Shown here: one piece after another, positions 8,825 to 17,113 of the stretch
Position numbering within the stretch: the stretch's first letter is position 1
Layout of the letters: each line of letters starts with the position of its first letter
Origin: Shimia aestuarii
GTDB lineage: Bacteria > Pseudomonadota > Alphaproteobacteria > Rhodobacterales > Rhodobacteraceae
Assembly (NCBI RefSeq): GCF_022814865.1
Contig: NZ_JAKVRD010000008.1
Location: 1 to 64,000 of the forward strand
Direction of reading: 5' to 3'
Length of the DNA: 64,000 nt
Notes under the pieces: model-generated
Databases searched by the model: none
The model's input: only the letters and a program-made list of their open reading frames with translations
What the model was told of the DNA's origin: nothing
Translations under genes and position numbers: made by a program

Positions 8825-9454
8825 TTACGCCTCGTCGTCGCCCTTGGCGCGCGACTCGACGATTTCGTCAATAAGACCCCAATCTTTGGCGTCTTCGGGG
8901 CTCATGAAGTTGTCCCGTTCGAGCGCGGCTTCCACGGCCTTGAGCTTCTGGCCCGTGTGGCGCACGTAAATCTCGTTCAGGCGTTTCTTGAGCTTCAGGG
9001 TTTCCTCGGCGTGGATCATGATATCCGTCGCCTGACCCTGATAGCCGCCCGAGGGCTGGTGCACCATGATCCGGCTATTGGGGAGCGAAAAGCGCATCCC
9101 CGGCGCGCCTGCCGTCAGCAGAAGCGAGCCCATCGACGCCGCCTGCCCGATCACAAGGGTCGAGACCTTGGGGCGGATATACTGCATCGTGTCATAGATC
9201 GAGAGACCAGACGTCACCACACCACCGGGCGAGTTGATATACATCGAAATTTCTTTCGACGGGTTCTCGGCCTCGAGGTGCAGAAGCTGCGCCACGATCA
9301 GGCTCGACATGCCGTCATGGACGGGGCCGTTGACGAAGATGATCCGCTCCTTGAGCAGGCGCGAGAAAATGTCATACGCGCGCTCGCCGCGGCTTGTTTG
9401 CTCGACCACCATGGGCACGAGGGTGTTCATATATGTCTCGAAAGGGTCTGTCAT
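8825..9454 (-). CDS. clpP: ATP-dependent Clp protease proteolytic subunit
   Basis: Counting from [20 protein letters not shown], the protein is 209 residues. The serine-protease triad is S107 (GQAASMGS), H132 (MVHQPSGG) and D181 (ERDNF). It forms the tetradecameric chamber that degrades substrates delivered by ClpX or ClpA. I chose the ATG at 9454 because it gives the conserved N-terminus; two further in-frame ATGs lie 5' of it. clpX follows on the same strand. Confidence 0.96.
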   Translation of the reverse strand: MTDPFETYMNTLVPMVVEQTSRGERAYDIFSRLLKERIIFVNGPVHDGMSSLIVAQLLHLEAENPSKEISMYINSPGGVVTSGLSIYDTMQYIRPKVSTLVIGQAASMGSLLLTAGAPGMRFSLPNSRIMVHQPSGGYQGQATDIMIHAEETLKLKKRLNEIYVRHTGQKLKAVEAALERDNFMSPEDAKDWGLIDEIVESRAKGDDEA

Positions 9455-9566
9455 ATCCGCCTGCCTGTTGTTCGCGTGCATCGCTTCGGCCAAAGCCTAA
9501 TACAAGAGTCTTAGTGCTGCCCCGAGGGGGCTGCAAGAGCACCCCGTAAAATTCGCCGCATCCCCC

Positions 9567-9596
9567 GGCTTCCCCTTTGTGAAAATACTCCGGGGG
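9567..9596 (+). repeat. diverged copy of the AAATACTCC intergenic repeat (clpP-soxF spacer)
   Basis: This copy reads GGCTTCCCCTTTGTGAAAAT followed by ACTCCGGGGG. It shares the CTT-rich left flank and AAATACTCC core with the other copies but differs after that point. It lies about 180 bases beyond the soxF stop. Confidence 0.6.
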
Positions 9597-9726
9597 TGAG
9601 CGAAGGTTTTGCCTCGCAAAAGCATCGCGAGGGGGCCGCGCCCCCTGCTCCGCGCCTGACAAGGCGCTCCCCCTGCGCGCGCCCTGCGGGCGCGCTCCAC
9701 CCAGCAACAGGAAGGGCCAGCAACAA

Positions 9727-9752
9727 GAAGGGCGCCACAAAGGGCGCCCTTC
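9727..9752 (-). terminator. hairpin downstream of soxF
   Basis: GAAGGGCGCC (9727-9736) and GGCGCCCTTC (9743-9752) form a perfect 10-bp stem with a six-base loop. It lies 24 bases beyond the soxF stop. On the minus strand it is followed by TTGTTGCTGG, a moderately T-rich tail. It is the likely end of the soxEF transcript. Confidence 0.7.
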
Positions 9753-9776
9753 CGGTGTGAGGTGTCGGCCGTGAGA

Positions 9777-11048
9777 TCAGCCGAACATGTCGGTGGTGAT
9801 ACCCGCATACCAGCCGACGCTCTCCTCGAAGGTGCGCTGGCGCAGGTCCGCGTCCTCGCCCACCTTGGAGATGAAGCCATCGACCTTGGCGATCTTCTCG
9901 TCGGTCGCCTGATAGGAGGCCCCGACCTTCACGCCATCGTTGGAGTCGATGAGCGACCAGCATGTGTTGGTGAACTTCGCCGGGAAGACCTTGGACCCGG
10001 TGAGCGCACCGCGCACCGCCATTGCCGCAACCTTGGCCTGGCTGTTGGCCGAGAAACCCGACTTTGGCATGTCGCCCTGGTTGGTGGCGTCGCCGAGCAC
10101 GTGGATGTTCTCGTCAACGCGGCTCTGCATGGTGTGGCCGCTCACAGGCGCCCAGTTGCCTTCGGTGATGCCCGCCATTTCGCAAATCCGGCCCGCTTTC
10201 ATCGCCGGGATGACGTTGCAAACATCGACCTTGGTCACTTCGCCATCGATCGAGAGCGTCATCTCGTCGGCGTTGACCTCGACATTGCCGCCGCCGAAAT
10301 CCGGGCCGAGCCATTCAATCATGCCATCGTAGTGCCGGCTCCAGCCATCCTGGAACAGCGCCATCTTGGAGAATTTCGGCTTGGGGTCGGCGATGATGAT
10401 CTTCGCGGTCGGGTTCTTCTCTTTCAGCACATGCGCCACCATCGAAATCCGCTCATACGGCCCCGGCGGGCAACGGAACGGGTTCGGCGGGGCGACCATG
10501 GCATAGGTGCCGCCCTGCGGCATGGATTCGATCTGCCGCTTGAGCAGTTCGGATTGCGACCCGGCCTTATAGGCATGGGGCATCTTGTTCTGCTTGCTCA
10601 CGTCCCAGCCCGGCACGGCACCATCGACGAAATCAATACCCGGCGACAGGATCAGCCGATCATACGGCAGCTTGGCCCCACCTGCGAGGCTCACCGTCTT
10701 GGCATCGCGATCGACGCCCACGGCCCAGTCATGCACAACGTTGATGCCATATTCGGCCGCCAGCGTGCCATAGGTATGGGCAATCGACTCCAGCGAACGG
10801 AAACCGCCCATGTAGAGGTTGGAGAAGAAACAGGTGTAATAGGTGCGGGTCGGCTCGACGAGGGTCACGTCGATCTCGCCCTTGCTATCCTTCGCGATAT
10901 AGCGTGCCGCAGTGGCCCCGCCTGCCCCGCCGCCGATCACGACGACGCGCGGCTTGCCGGACGACATGCCCCAGACCTGCGGCGCGGAGAGCGATGCGGC
11001 GGTCGTGGCTGCGGCCACACCAAGGAATTTCCGTCTGTTCAAAGTCAT
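9777..11048 (-). CDS. soxF: SoxF, flavoprotein subunit of flavocytochrome c sulfide dehydrogenase
   Basis: The 423-residue protein has a twin-arginine signal (NRRKFLGVAAATTAASL) and the FAD-binding motif VVVIGGGAGGATAARY. C73 (YYTCFFSN) corresponds to the cysteine that covalently binds FAD in the Allochromatium enzyme. C193 (FRCPPGPYER) and C363 (NTCWSLI) correspond to the redox-active disulfide. The family oxidises sulfide and passes electrons to a cytochrome partner, here SoxE, whose gene is immediately upstream. In Paracoccus, SoxF is not essential for thiosulfate oxidation but stimulates the Sox system. I chose the ATG at 11048 because it gives the Tat signal right at the N-terminus. No soxG or soxH follows; clpP is next. 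Confidence 0.93.
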   Translation of the reverse strand: MTLNRRKFLGVAAATTAASLSAPQVWGMSSGKPRVVVIGGGAGGATAARYIAKDSKGEIDVTLVEPTRTYYTCFFSNLYMGGFRSLESIAHTYGTLAAEYGINVVHDWAVGVDRDAKTVSLAGGAKLPYDRLILSPGIDFVDGAVPGWDVSKQNKMPHAYKAGSQSELLKRQIESMPQGGTYAMVAPPNPFRCPPGPYERISMVAHVLKEKNPTAKIIIADPKPKFSKMALFQDGWSRHYDGMIEWLGPDFGGGNVEVNADEMTLSIDGEVTKVDVCNVIPAMKAGRICEMAGITEGNWAPVSGHTMQSRVDENIHVLGDATNQGDMPKSGFSANSQAKVAAMAVRGALTGSKVFPAKFTNTCWSLIDSNDGVKVGASYQATDEKIAKVDGFISKVGEDADLRQRTFEESVGWYAGITTDMFG

Positions 11049-11077
11049 TCTGGTCTCCTCCCTATGGAACGCCCGGG

Positions 11078-11779
11078 TTATTCGAGCGTTTCGAAATATG
11101 CAGCGAGCGCCGCAATCTCTTCGTCCGAAAGCCGGCTGGCCATCATCTGCATGACCGGGTGCGGACGTAATTTCTGTTTGTAGGCGTGCATGGCGATGAC
11201 GAAATCTTCCTGCGGCCATTGAATAATCGAGGGAATCCCCTGGTCCGAGCCGTCGCGCTGGTGACAGGTCGTGCATTCGCTCGACAGATACTCACCATAG
11301 GCCGGATCGCCCTCCATCGCGAGCACTTCGGGATCGAGGTGGGGATAGTTCGGCTCGGCGGTCGGTTCGGCCTCGGGAATGTTGGCCGGGTTGTCCGATT
11401 TCGAGCGCAGAAACGCGAGAAGATCGGCCCGGTCGCCATCGTCCTTGAGGCCGCGGTAGCTCATCCGCGTGCCGGAAACGAGCGCTTTGGGGTTGTGAAT
11501 ATATGCGTCGAGCGTCTCGAGCCGCCAGACAAGGCCATCCTTGCCCGCCCGCGCCATCGACTTGGAATACCGAAAATCCTCGACCGAGGCGGCGCGGCGG
11601 CCGAAAATGCCATTCAACTGCGGGCCGATGCGGTTTTCCGCACCGGCGCCAATCTGGTGGCAGCCTTTGCATTGGTTCCAGAGCTTGGCCCCTTTGTCGG
11701 GGTCGCCGATCTCTTCGGCACGGGCCGAAAGGGCCAATCCCAGCGCGCAAATCGCAGAAAGTAAAATTGTCTTTTTCAT
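11078..11779 (-). CDS. soxE: SoxE, diheme cytochrome c
   Basis: The 233-residue secreted protein has a signal peptide (MKKTILLSAICALGLALSARA) and two c-type heme motifs, CKGCH (37-41) and CTTCH (169-173), one in each half. This is the diheme cytochrome partner of the SoxF flavoprotein, accepting electrons in the periplasm. The start at ATG 11779 is supported by a GGAAG site six bases upstream. soxF follows after 29 bases, so the pair is surely cotranscribed. A strong hairpin separates it from soxD, suggesting that soxEF is a separate transcription unit or is expressed by read-through. Confidence 0.92.
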   Translation of the reverse strand: MKKTILLSAICALGLALSARAEEIGDPDKGAKLWNQCKGCHQIGAGAENRIGPQLNGIFGRRAASVEDFRYSKSMARAGKDGLVWRLETLDAYIHNPKALVSGTRMSYRGLKDDGDRADLLAFLRSKSDNPANIPEAEPTAEPNYPHLDPEVLAMEGDPAYGEYLSSECTTCHQRDGSDQGIPSIIQWPQEDFVIAMHAYKQKLRPHPVMQMMASRLSDEEIAALAAYFETLE

Positions 11780-11977
11780 AGCTTCCAAGCCTGCGCCATT
11801 TCCCCGACTCGATCAACATATTTTGCACGGATTTCGGGCAAAAAATGCGGAAATTCGCATACTTTCTGCGCGCCATGAAAACTCTTTTTTACCAATAGGT
11901 TAATCTTTTCTCCCAGATGCGAAATCACGCCCATGTGATGCTGCGGCGCGGCGCGGCGGCGGTGGGTCCAAAACGCA

Positions 11978-12005
11978 AAAAGCAGCCCCCGCAGAGGCTG
12001 CTTTT
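11978..12005. terminator. bidirectional-looking terminator between soxD and soxE
   Basis: AAAAGCAGCC (11978-11987) and GGCTGCTTTT (11996-12005) form a perfect 10-bp stem. On the minus strand the hairpin ends in TTTTT, a good intrinsic terminator 41 bases after the soxD stop. A second short hairpin (GGCCC...GGGCC, about 12019-12035) sits between it and soxD. Confidence 0.8.
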
Positions 12006-12045
12006 CAAAGCTGTCTTCCGGCCCATTTTCGGGCCAAGGCGAAGA

Positions 12046-12687
12046 TTACTCTTCGTCCTCCGGCGTCACGTCGAGAACGGCGGCGCGCATGGTGATTTCG
12101 ACCTTGTCCTTGCAGTTCTCCATGCAGGGTTCATCGGTCCAGAAATGCGCTTCCGAAGTTTCGCGATCGTCAACGATAAAGCCACCAGCGTTCGGCATCT
12201 CCACGTCGAGGAAGGTCTCTTTCGAGAGCTCGAACTCATCATCAATGAGGTCGTTCGAGTAGAGGATGTAGGCCACGATCGCATAGACCTCGTCATTGGT
12301 CAGCGTCTGGGCCGAGCCAAACGGCATCGAGCGGCGCACATAGTCGAAGGTCGTCGAGAGATACGGCCAGTAGGAGCCCACGGTCTTCAGCGGGTCATCA
12401 TGGTTCAGCGTATCCATACCCCCGGCCAGTTTCGGCCAGTTGTCGACACCCTCGGCAAAGTCGCCGTGGCAGGCGGCGCAATAGTCGGCGAAGATTTCCT
12501 CGCCGTCATAGGCATTGCCCGAACCTTCGGGAAGGCCGGTGCCGTCGGGAGCCACGTCGAGATCCCACGCGGCGATCTCTTCCTCGAGCGCCGGGCGGCC
12601 AAGGCCGTATTCCCCTGCGATCACGGGCGCGGCGATCAGGCTCGATGCCAGTGCTGTTCCGGCTACGAGATTAAGAAACTTCGACAT
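12046..12687 (-). CDS. soxD: SoxD, cytochrome c subunit of sulfane dehydrogenase (short, single heme)
   Basis: The 213-residue protein has a signal peptide (MSKFLNLVAGTALASSLIAA) and a single heme motif CAACH (70-74). The fold region LTNDEVYAIVAYILYSNDLI follows, with a cysteine pair in PCMENCK near the C-terminus. The protein ends AAVLDVTPEDEE. In Paracoccus pantotrophus, SoxD is nearly twice as long and has a second heme domain after this point; that domain is missing here. The partner SoxC is encoded immediately upstream with a 17-base overlap. Together they oxidise the sulfane sulfur bound to SoxY. I see no trace of the second heme in the following 260 bases. Confidence 0.92.
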   Translation of the reverse strand: MSKFLNLVAGTALASSLIAAPVIAGEYGLGRPALEEEIAAWDLDVAPDGTGLPEGSGNAYDGEEIFADYCAACHGDFAEGVDNWPKLAGGMDTLNHDDPLKTVGSYWPYLSTTFDYVRRSMPFGSAQTLTNDEVYAIVAYILYSNDLIDDEFELSKETFLDVEMPNAGGFIVDDRETSEAHFWTDEPCMENCKDKVEITMRAAVLDVTPEDEE

Positions 12688-13948
12688 TCTCTGCCTCCCC
12701 GTTCGATTTGACCCACCAGGTCTGGATACAGTTGTTGTGATAGATCGAGTTCAGGCCACGCACTTCGCGAAGCTGGGCCTTGGTCGGCTGGATATAGCCG
12801 CTCGAGTCCCGCGCACGCGACTGGAGGAACATCTCTTCACCGTTCCAGTTGATGTCGAGATAGAAGCGGGTCAGCGCCTTGTCGGTCCCTGGTGCGCCGA
12901 GGCGTGCTTCTTGCCAGGTCATGCCACCGTCAAGCGACACGTCCACGCCGGTGATCGCACCACGGCCCGACCATGCGAGGCCGGTGACGACCAGCGGGCC
13001 TTTGCCGTGCTTGATCGGCGATTGCGGGCTGGGCGAAGTGACGACCGATTTGGCGTCCATGACCCAAGTCCATTTGCGCGAGGTGCCGTCTTCGAGCGTG
13101 TCGGTGTATTTCGACGTCTCTTCGCGGCTCTCGATGGGCATGTCGGTGACTTCGATGCGACGCAGCCACTTGACCCACATGTTGCCTTCCCAACCCGGCA
13201 CCACGAGGCGCACCGGATAGCCATGCTCCATGCGCAGCGCTTCGCCGTTGGCCTTGAACGCGACGAGCACGTCATCGAGCGCCTTTTCCATCGGGATCGA
13301 GCGACCGTTCGAGGAGGCGTCCGCGCCTTCGACATAGACCCATTTGTCCTTGAGCTCGCCCGCGGCATCGAGGCCTGCTTCTTCGAGCAGGGTGCGCAGG
13401 GAAACGCCGGAATATTCCATATTGTGGATCATGCCGTGGGTGAACTGGGCGCCGTTGAGCTGCGCGCCGGCCCATTCCATGCCGGTGTTGGCGGCGCATT
13501 CACAGAAATACACGTGGTTCTCGCGCGGGAAGCGTTCGAGATCTTCGTAGGTGAAGACCAGCGGCGTATCGACAAGGCCGTTGATCATCAGGCGGTAGTC
13601 TTCCTTGCGCAGCTCAATCGCGCCCGAGTGGTGGCGTTCAAACGCACAGCCCTGCGGGGTGATCGTGCCGTCCAGCGCGTGGATCGGGGTAAAGTTGATC
13701 GACGAGATCGTGTCTGCGGTCAGCCATTCCACGTTCCGGCGCACCACGTCCGATTCGAACTCGATCGGAAGACCGTAGGGGGTCGCATCCACACCGTCGC
13801 CGGTATAGGACGCCCAATCCTGGACCTCGGTGATCAGCGGATCGGCCTCGGCCTTGGCCACGCTGGCGCTGGCAAGGGTGCCACCGGCCGCGACAGCGCC
13901 CTTGAGGAACGCGCGGCGCGAGGGCTTGCCTTTGAAGCTCATTGTCAT
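12671..13948 (-). CDS. soxC: SoxC, molybdenum cofactor subunit of sulfane dehydrogenase
   Basis: The 425-residue protein belongs to the sulfite oxidase family. It has a twin-arginine signal (PSRRAFLKGAVAAGGTLASA) and the motif VYFCECAANTG; C151 is the expected Mo-ligating cysteine. Further motifs are GYPVRLVVPGWEGNMWVKWL and the C-terminal dimerisation domain with DVSLDGGMTWQEA. With SoxD it forms the periplasmic enzyme that removes six electrons from SoxY-bound sulfane. The ATG at 13948 has an AAGGAGG site 9 bases upstream; a second ATG two codons later is also possible. It lies 76 bases downstream of soxB and overlaps soxD by 17 bases. Confidence 0.95.
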   Translation of the reverse strand: MTMSFKGKPSRRAFLKGAVAAGGTLASASVAKAEADPLITEVQDWASYTGDGVDATPYGLPIEFESDVVRRNVEWLTADTISSINFTPIHALDGTITPQGCAFERHHSGAIELRKEDYRLMINGLVDTPLVFTYEDLERFPRENHVYFCECAANTGMEWAGAQLNGAQFTHGMIHNMEYSGVSLRTLLEEAGLDAAGELKDKWVYVEGADASSNGRSIPMEKALDDVLVAFKANGEALRMEHGYPVRLVVPGWEGNMWVKWLRRIEVTDMPIESREETSKYTDTLEDGTSRKWTWVMDAKSVVTSPSPQSPIKHGKGPLVVTGLAWSGRGAITGVDVSLDGGMTWQEARLGAPGTDKALTRFYLDINWNGEEMFLQSRARDSSGYIQPTKAQLREVRGLNSIYHNNCIQTWWVKSNGEAENVEVS

Positions 13949-14024
13949 CTGGCTATGCCTCCTTTTCATCCAATTGCCCGGCTGACGAAATAGTCAGCCG
14001 GATGTGTCAATCTGTGGTGCCGGA

Positions 14025-15722
14025 TCAGACCCCGGTCACCTTCACGTTTTCATGCGGTTCGACGTGAACCGTGCCCTTCTTGCGGATGTGGTTTTCCACC
14101 ACATCCCAGATCTGCGGTCCTTCGGTGCCTTCGTTGACCGAGGCCCAGCCCGCGACCTGATATGTCTTCGAGGGGTCGATCGCCTCGCCGGTCTTGAGCA
14201 GCGTCATCTCGGAGATGCGCGAGCCCTGCGGCTTGGAAACGTCGATCTTGTAGCCCATGCCACCGATCCGAACCATGTCGCCGCCCTGCTGGTAATAGGG
14301 GTCGACGTTGAACAGGTTGTCGGCCACGTCTTCCATGATCACGTGAATGAATTCACCTGTCATTTCAGTGCGATAGGCCTCGCCATAGGTCATCGAGGTC
14401 ACGTTCCAGATATCCTCGCGGGTGATGTCCTGACCCGGCAGGATCGACGGACCCCAGCGCACGCCGGGCGACATGGAGATGTCGGCCTCGCGCTCTTCGA
14501 TGAGCGCCTGGCAAATCAGGTCGTCCCAGGTGCCGTTGAAGTTGCCGCGACGATAGAGAAGCGAGTCGGTTTGGCCGATCACTTCGGTCAGTTGATCGAG
14601 ATAGGGCGCGCGCTGTTCCTCGATGACCTTGGTGACAACCGGGTCTGGCGTGATCACGTCCGAGAAGATCGGGATCAGCTTGTGACGGAAGCCCATCATC
14701 TTGCCATTCTGGATGTCGAGGTCGACGCGGGAGACGAACTTGCCGTTCGAGCCGGAGGCGACAACGATGGTTTCACCAACGAGGACCGGTTCCGGCAGGG
14801 CGTCGTGGGTGTGCCCGGAGAGGATCACGTCGATACCCTTGACGCGGCCCGCCATCTTCTTGTCCACGTCGAAACCGTTGTGCGACAGCACGACGACGCA
14901 CTCTGCGCCCTTGGCGCGAACTTCGTCGACCATCTGCTGCATGTGCTCGTCGCGAATCCCGAAGGAGTATTCCGGGAACATCCAGCCGGGGTTGGCGATC
15001 GGCATATAGGGGAAGGCCTGACCGATGACGGCGATGTTGACGCCACCGCGCTCGAAGAACTTGTAGGGAGGAAACAGTTCTGCGGGCTCGTCCCATTCGG
15101 CGTCAAAGATGTTCTGGCCGAGGGCTGCGAAGGGCAGGCCTTCGACGATCTCGTTCACACGCTCGGAGCCGAGGGTGAATTCCCAGTGGAAGGTCATCGC
15201 GTCAGGCTTCAGCGCGTTCATCACATTGACCATGTCCTGCCCCTGCGTCTGATAGCAGGTGTAGGAGCCGTGCCACGTATCGCCACCGTCGAGCAGGAGC
15301 GCATCGGGGCGGTCCGCGCGGATCGCGTTGATCACAGTAGACACCCGATCCATGCCACCGACGCGGCCATAGGCCTGCGCCAGCGAGGTGAAGTCGTTAT
15401 AGGTCAGGGCGTAATGCGACATCGAACCATCTTCGATGCCATACATCTTGCGGAAATCCGCACCGGTCACGTGCGGCACCTGCCCGCGGGCATCGCCAAC
15501 GCCAAGGTTGATCTCGGGCTCGCGGAAATAGATCGGCATCAGCTGGGCGTGGATGTCGGTCACGTGGATGAGCGAGACATTCCCGTAGGTGTCAAACTGA
15601 AGCAGGTCATCCTGAGTGAGCGTTTGCTGCGCTGCGAGGCGGGCCCAATTGCCAAAGCCGGACGCACCGACCATGGCCGAAGCCGCCATAGAGACCTGAA
15701 GAAAATCGCGACGAGAGATCAT
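14025..15722 (-). CDS. soxB: SoxB, sulfate thiol esterase of the Sox system
   Basis: The 565-residue protein has a Tat signal (ISRRDFLQVSMAASAMVGA) and the dinuclear metal motifs of the 5'-nucleotidase/metallophosphoesterase fold: HVTDIHAQL, LLDGGDTWHG, VLSHNGFD and LSGHTHD. It hydrolyses sulfate from the S-sulfonate carried by the SoxY C-terminal cysteine. The ATG at 15722 gives MISRRDFLQ, the N-terminus seen in Paracoccus. Upstream lie an ATTC-N8-GAAT operator and, beyond it, a terminator for soxA, so soxB appears to begin a second transcription unit (soxBCD). Confidence 0.96.
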   Translation of the reverse strand: MISRRDFLQVSMAASAMVGASGFGNWARLAAQQTLTQDDLLQFDTYGNVSLIHVTDIHAQLMPIYFREPEINLGVGDARGQVPHVTGADFRKMYGIEDGSMSHYALTYNDFTSLAQAYGRVGGMDRVSTVINAIRADRPDALLLDGGDTWHGSYTCYQTQGQDMVNVMNALKPDAMTFHWEFTLGSERVNEIVEGLPFAALGQNIFDAEWDEPAELFPPYKFFERGGVNIAVIGQAFPYMPIANPGWMFPEYSFGIRDEHMQQMVDEVRAKGAECVVVLSHNGFDVDKKMAGRVKGIDVILSGHTHDALPEPVLVGETIVVASGSNGKFVSRVDLDIQNGKMMGFRHKLIPIFSDVITPDPVVTKVIEEQRAPYLDQLTEVIGQTDSLLYRRGNFNGTWDDLICQALIEEREADISMSPGVRWGPSILPGQDITREDIWNVTSMTYGEAYRTEMTGEFIHVIMEDVADNLFNVDPYYQQGGDMVRIGGMGYKIDVSKPQGSRISEMTLLKTGEAIDPSKTYQVAGWASVNEGTEGPQIWDVVENHIRKKGTVHVEPHENVKVTGV

Positions 15723-15761
15723 AGACGAGGCGCCTTTCAATCTGTTGCTCACACAGCTTAT

Positions 15762-15777
15762 ATTCGCATGTGTGAAT
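15762..15777. promoter_or_regulatory. putative SoxR/SqrR-type operator upstream of soxB
   Basis: The sequence ATTCGCATGTGTGAAT matches ATTC-N8-GAAT, the site class reported for SqrR and related persulfide-sensing ArsR repressors. It lies 40 bases upstream of the soxB start. A second perfect palindrome, TTACATGTAA, lies at 15781-15790. The likely binder is the SoxR encoded at 20211. Confidence 0.72.
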
Positions 15778-15791
15778 TCATTACATGTAAC

Positions 15792-15829
15792 AAAGGCCCG
15801 CCCCGTTTTACGCTCGGGAGCGGGCCTTT
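15792..15829 (-). terminator. intrinsic terminator between soxA and soxB
   Basis: AAAGGCCCGC (15792-15801) and GCGGGCCTTT (15820-15829) form a perfect 10-bp stem, with further CCCG/CGGG pairing inside the loop. It starts seven bases after the soxA stop on the minus strand and is followed by TTTGTT. It should end most soxXYZA transcripts before soxB. Confidence 0.8.
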
Positions 15830-15835
15830 GCGGTG

Positions 15836-16690
15836 TTAGTTGCGGACCGAGGGCCCTTCGACCGAGAGGCCGTTGCCGCGCGAGGCGACATAAAGCTCAA
15901 GCGCGACGAACTCGTCCGAACCCGGCTTGTAGGTCTCGGCGCGGGTATCGCGCACGCAGCCCTTGAAGCGACCGTGGGCTGTGGTGAGTTTCGCGTTCTT
16001 CAGACGATACACCGGGAAGCCGTTGATCTGGCCCTGGCTGAGATGGTCCGAGCGAATGTGGTTGCCATAGTTTTCTTCGTGGCAGGACGCGCAGGACAGG
16101 TCGAGCTGACCAGTGCGGGTATAGTAGAGCTCTTTGCCCCACTCCCAGGTCGCTTCGGCCGGGCCGTCGATCGCCACGTTGACCGGCATGCCGCGCGACT
16201 GCACGGAGATCAGAGCCTCCATACGGGCCATTTGTGCGCCGGATTTCTTCCAGGCTTCTGCGCCCATACCGTCGGTGAGGCAGTCGTTGATCTGCATCTC
16301 CATGGTGTAGACTTTCTCCTTGCTGTCATTCCATTTCGGATAGACAGCGCGGACGCCTTTCATGCTTTCTTCGACGTCACCGTGGCAGGACGCGCAGGAC
16401 TTGCCCTTGGTGCCCATCTCGGTGTTCCAGTCATCCATCGCCTGTTCGACGAAGATCATGCCGGGGTTGTCGAAATCATCTGCCTGCATCACCTGGGTCT
16501 CATCCGAGCGGAAGTGCCAGCCCGACATGATGGTGTCCAGTGCGTCCGACAGGTGTGCCGGCGCGGCGGTCTTGGTGACCATTTCTGTCTCGCCATTGAG
16601 GACGAGCGTGTCGTCGTCCGGATCCGCCAGCGCCAACGCCGGCAGCGAGATCACAAGTGCGGCAATCGCAGTTGTTGCCTTGAATTTCAT
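15836..16690 (-). CDS. soxA: SoxA, diheme cytochrome subunit of SoxXA
   Basis: The 284-residue protein has a signal peptide (MKFKATTAIAALVISLPALALA) and two CASCH heme motifs (99-103 and 200-204). The family's catalytic cysteine, which becomes a persulfide heme ligand, is C245 in RFKGCVRDTR. It belongs to the diheme SoxA type found in Paracoccus and Rhodovulum. With SoxX it joins thiosulfate to the SoxY cysteine, releasing two electrons in the periplasm. It lies 75 bases downstream of soxZ across a spacer containing a stem-loop, and is followed by a terminator. Confidence 0.96.
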   Translation of the reverse strand: MKFKATTAIAALVISLPALALADPDDDTLVLNGETEMVTKTAAPAHLSDALDTIMSGWHFRSDETQVMQADDFDNPGMIFVEQAMDDWNTEMGTKGKSCASCHGDVEESMKGVRAVYPKWNDSKEKVYTMEMQINDCLTDGMGAEAWKKSGAQMARMEALISVQSRGMPVNVAIDGPAEATWEWGKELYYTRTGQLDLSCASCHEENYGNHIRSDHLSQGQINGFPVYRLKNAKLTTAHGRFKGCVRDTRAETYKPGSDEFVALELYVASRGNGLSVEGPSVRN

Positions 16691-16713
16691 CGCATTTCCT
16701 CCCTTGGAACCGC

Positions 16714-16736
16714 CCTGCCCCTCTCGTGGGGGCAGG
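16714..16736 (-). other. stem-loop in the soxZ-soxA spacer
   Basis: CCTGCCCC (16714-16721) and GGGGCAGG (16729-16736) form an 8-bp stem with a seven-base loop, located 24 bases upstream of the soxA start. There is no T-run after it on the minus strand, so it is more likely an mRNA processing or stability element than a terminator. Confidence 0.5.
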
Positions 16737-16765
16737 ACAGATGTGCCTTGGTCTAGCGGCCAGAT

Positions 16766-17095
16766 TTAGCCGATAGCGACAGCTTTGGTTTCGTCGTACA
16801 CGTCGCCATCGTCGTCATACCACGTGAACTTGAGCTCACCCGCTTCCGGGATCGTCGCTTCAAATTCGAAATACGGGTTGGTCGAGATCGCGGGCTCAAG
16901 GGTCACGTCGATCACGTTCTTACCGTTAAAATCGCAGGTAAAACGGTTGATGATCGAACGCGGGATGAGGTTGCCCTCTTTGTCCTTGCGCTGACCCGAT
17001 TCCATCTTGTGAGAGATGAGGGTCTTGATGGTCACAACTTCGCCGGCTTCTGCCTTCTTCGGAGCTTTGACGCGGGGTTTCACACCAGATGCCAT
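16766..17095 (-). CDS. soxZ: SoxZ, partner of the sulfur carrier SoxY
   Basis: The 109-residue protein has no signal peptide, as is typical, since SoxZ is exported with SoxY. Family features are PRVKAPKKAEAGEVVTIKTL, ISHKMESGQRKDKEGNLIPR, and the C-terminal KFTWYDDDGDVYDETKAVAI. It forms the heterodimer with SoxY that carries sulfur intermediates between the Sox enzymes. It lies 18 bases downstream of soxY in the soxXYZA unit. The length is normal. Confidence 0.95.
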   Translation of the reverse strand: MASGVKPRVKAPKKAEAGEVVTIKTLISHKMESGQRKDKEGNLIPRSIINRFTCDFNGKNVIDVTLEPAISTNPYFEFEATIPEAGELKFTWYDDDGDVYDETKAVAIG

Positions 17096-17113
17096 GTTCC
17101 TATTCTCCTCTGA

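Larger units (their letters stand above)
9455..9776. other. intergenic region between clpP and soxF, hairpins and repeats only
   Basis: No convincing gene lies in these 322 bases. From left to right it holds the clpP 5' region, one copy of the AAATACTCC intergenic repeat (9567-9596), a GC-rich hairpin GCGCGCCC/GGGCGCGC (9677-9695), a 16-base tandem duplication reading cagcaacaggaagggc then cagcaacaagaagggc (about 9702-9733), and the soxF terminator hairpin. The open frames here are low-complexity GC artefacts. Confidence 0.6.

Noticed and set aside
9497-9963. Overlapping minus-strand frames in the clpP-soxF spacer
   Set aside because: They consist of GC-rich low-complexity sequence, cross hairpins and run into soxF in the wrong frame.
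11845-11860. ATGCGGAAATTCGCAT upstream of soxE as another SoxR site
   Set aside because: It is an imperfect palindrome whose half-sites face the opposite way and does not match ATTC-N8-GAAT.
12515-13993. A 492-codon open frame on the plus strand
   Set aside because: Antisense of soxC/soxD.
14004-15839. A 611-codon open frame on the plus strand
   Set aside because: Antisense of soxB, with His/Val/Asp-rich composition and no conserved motifs.
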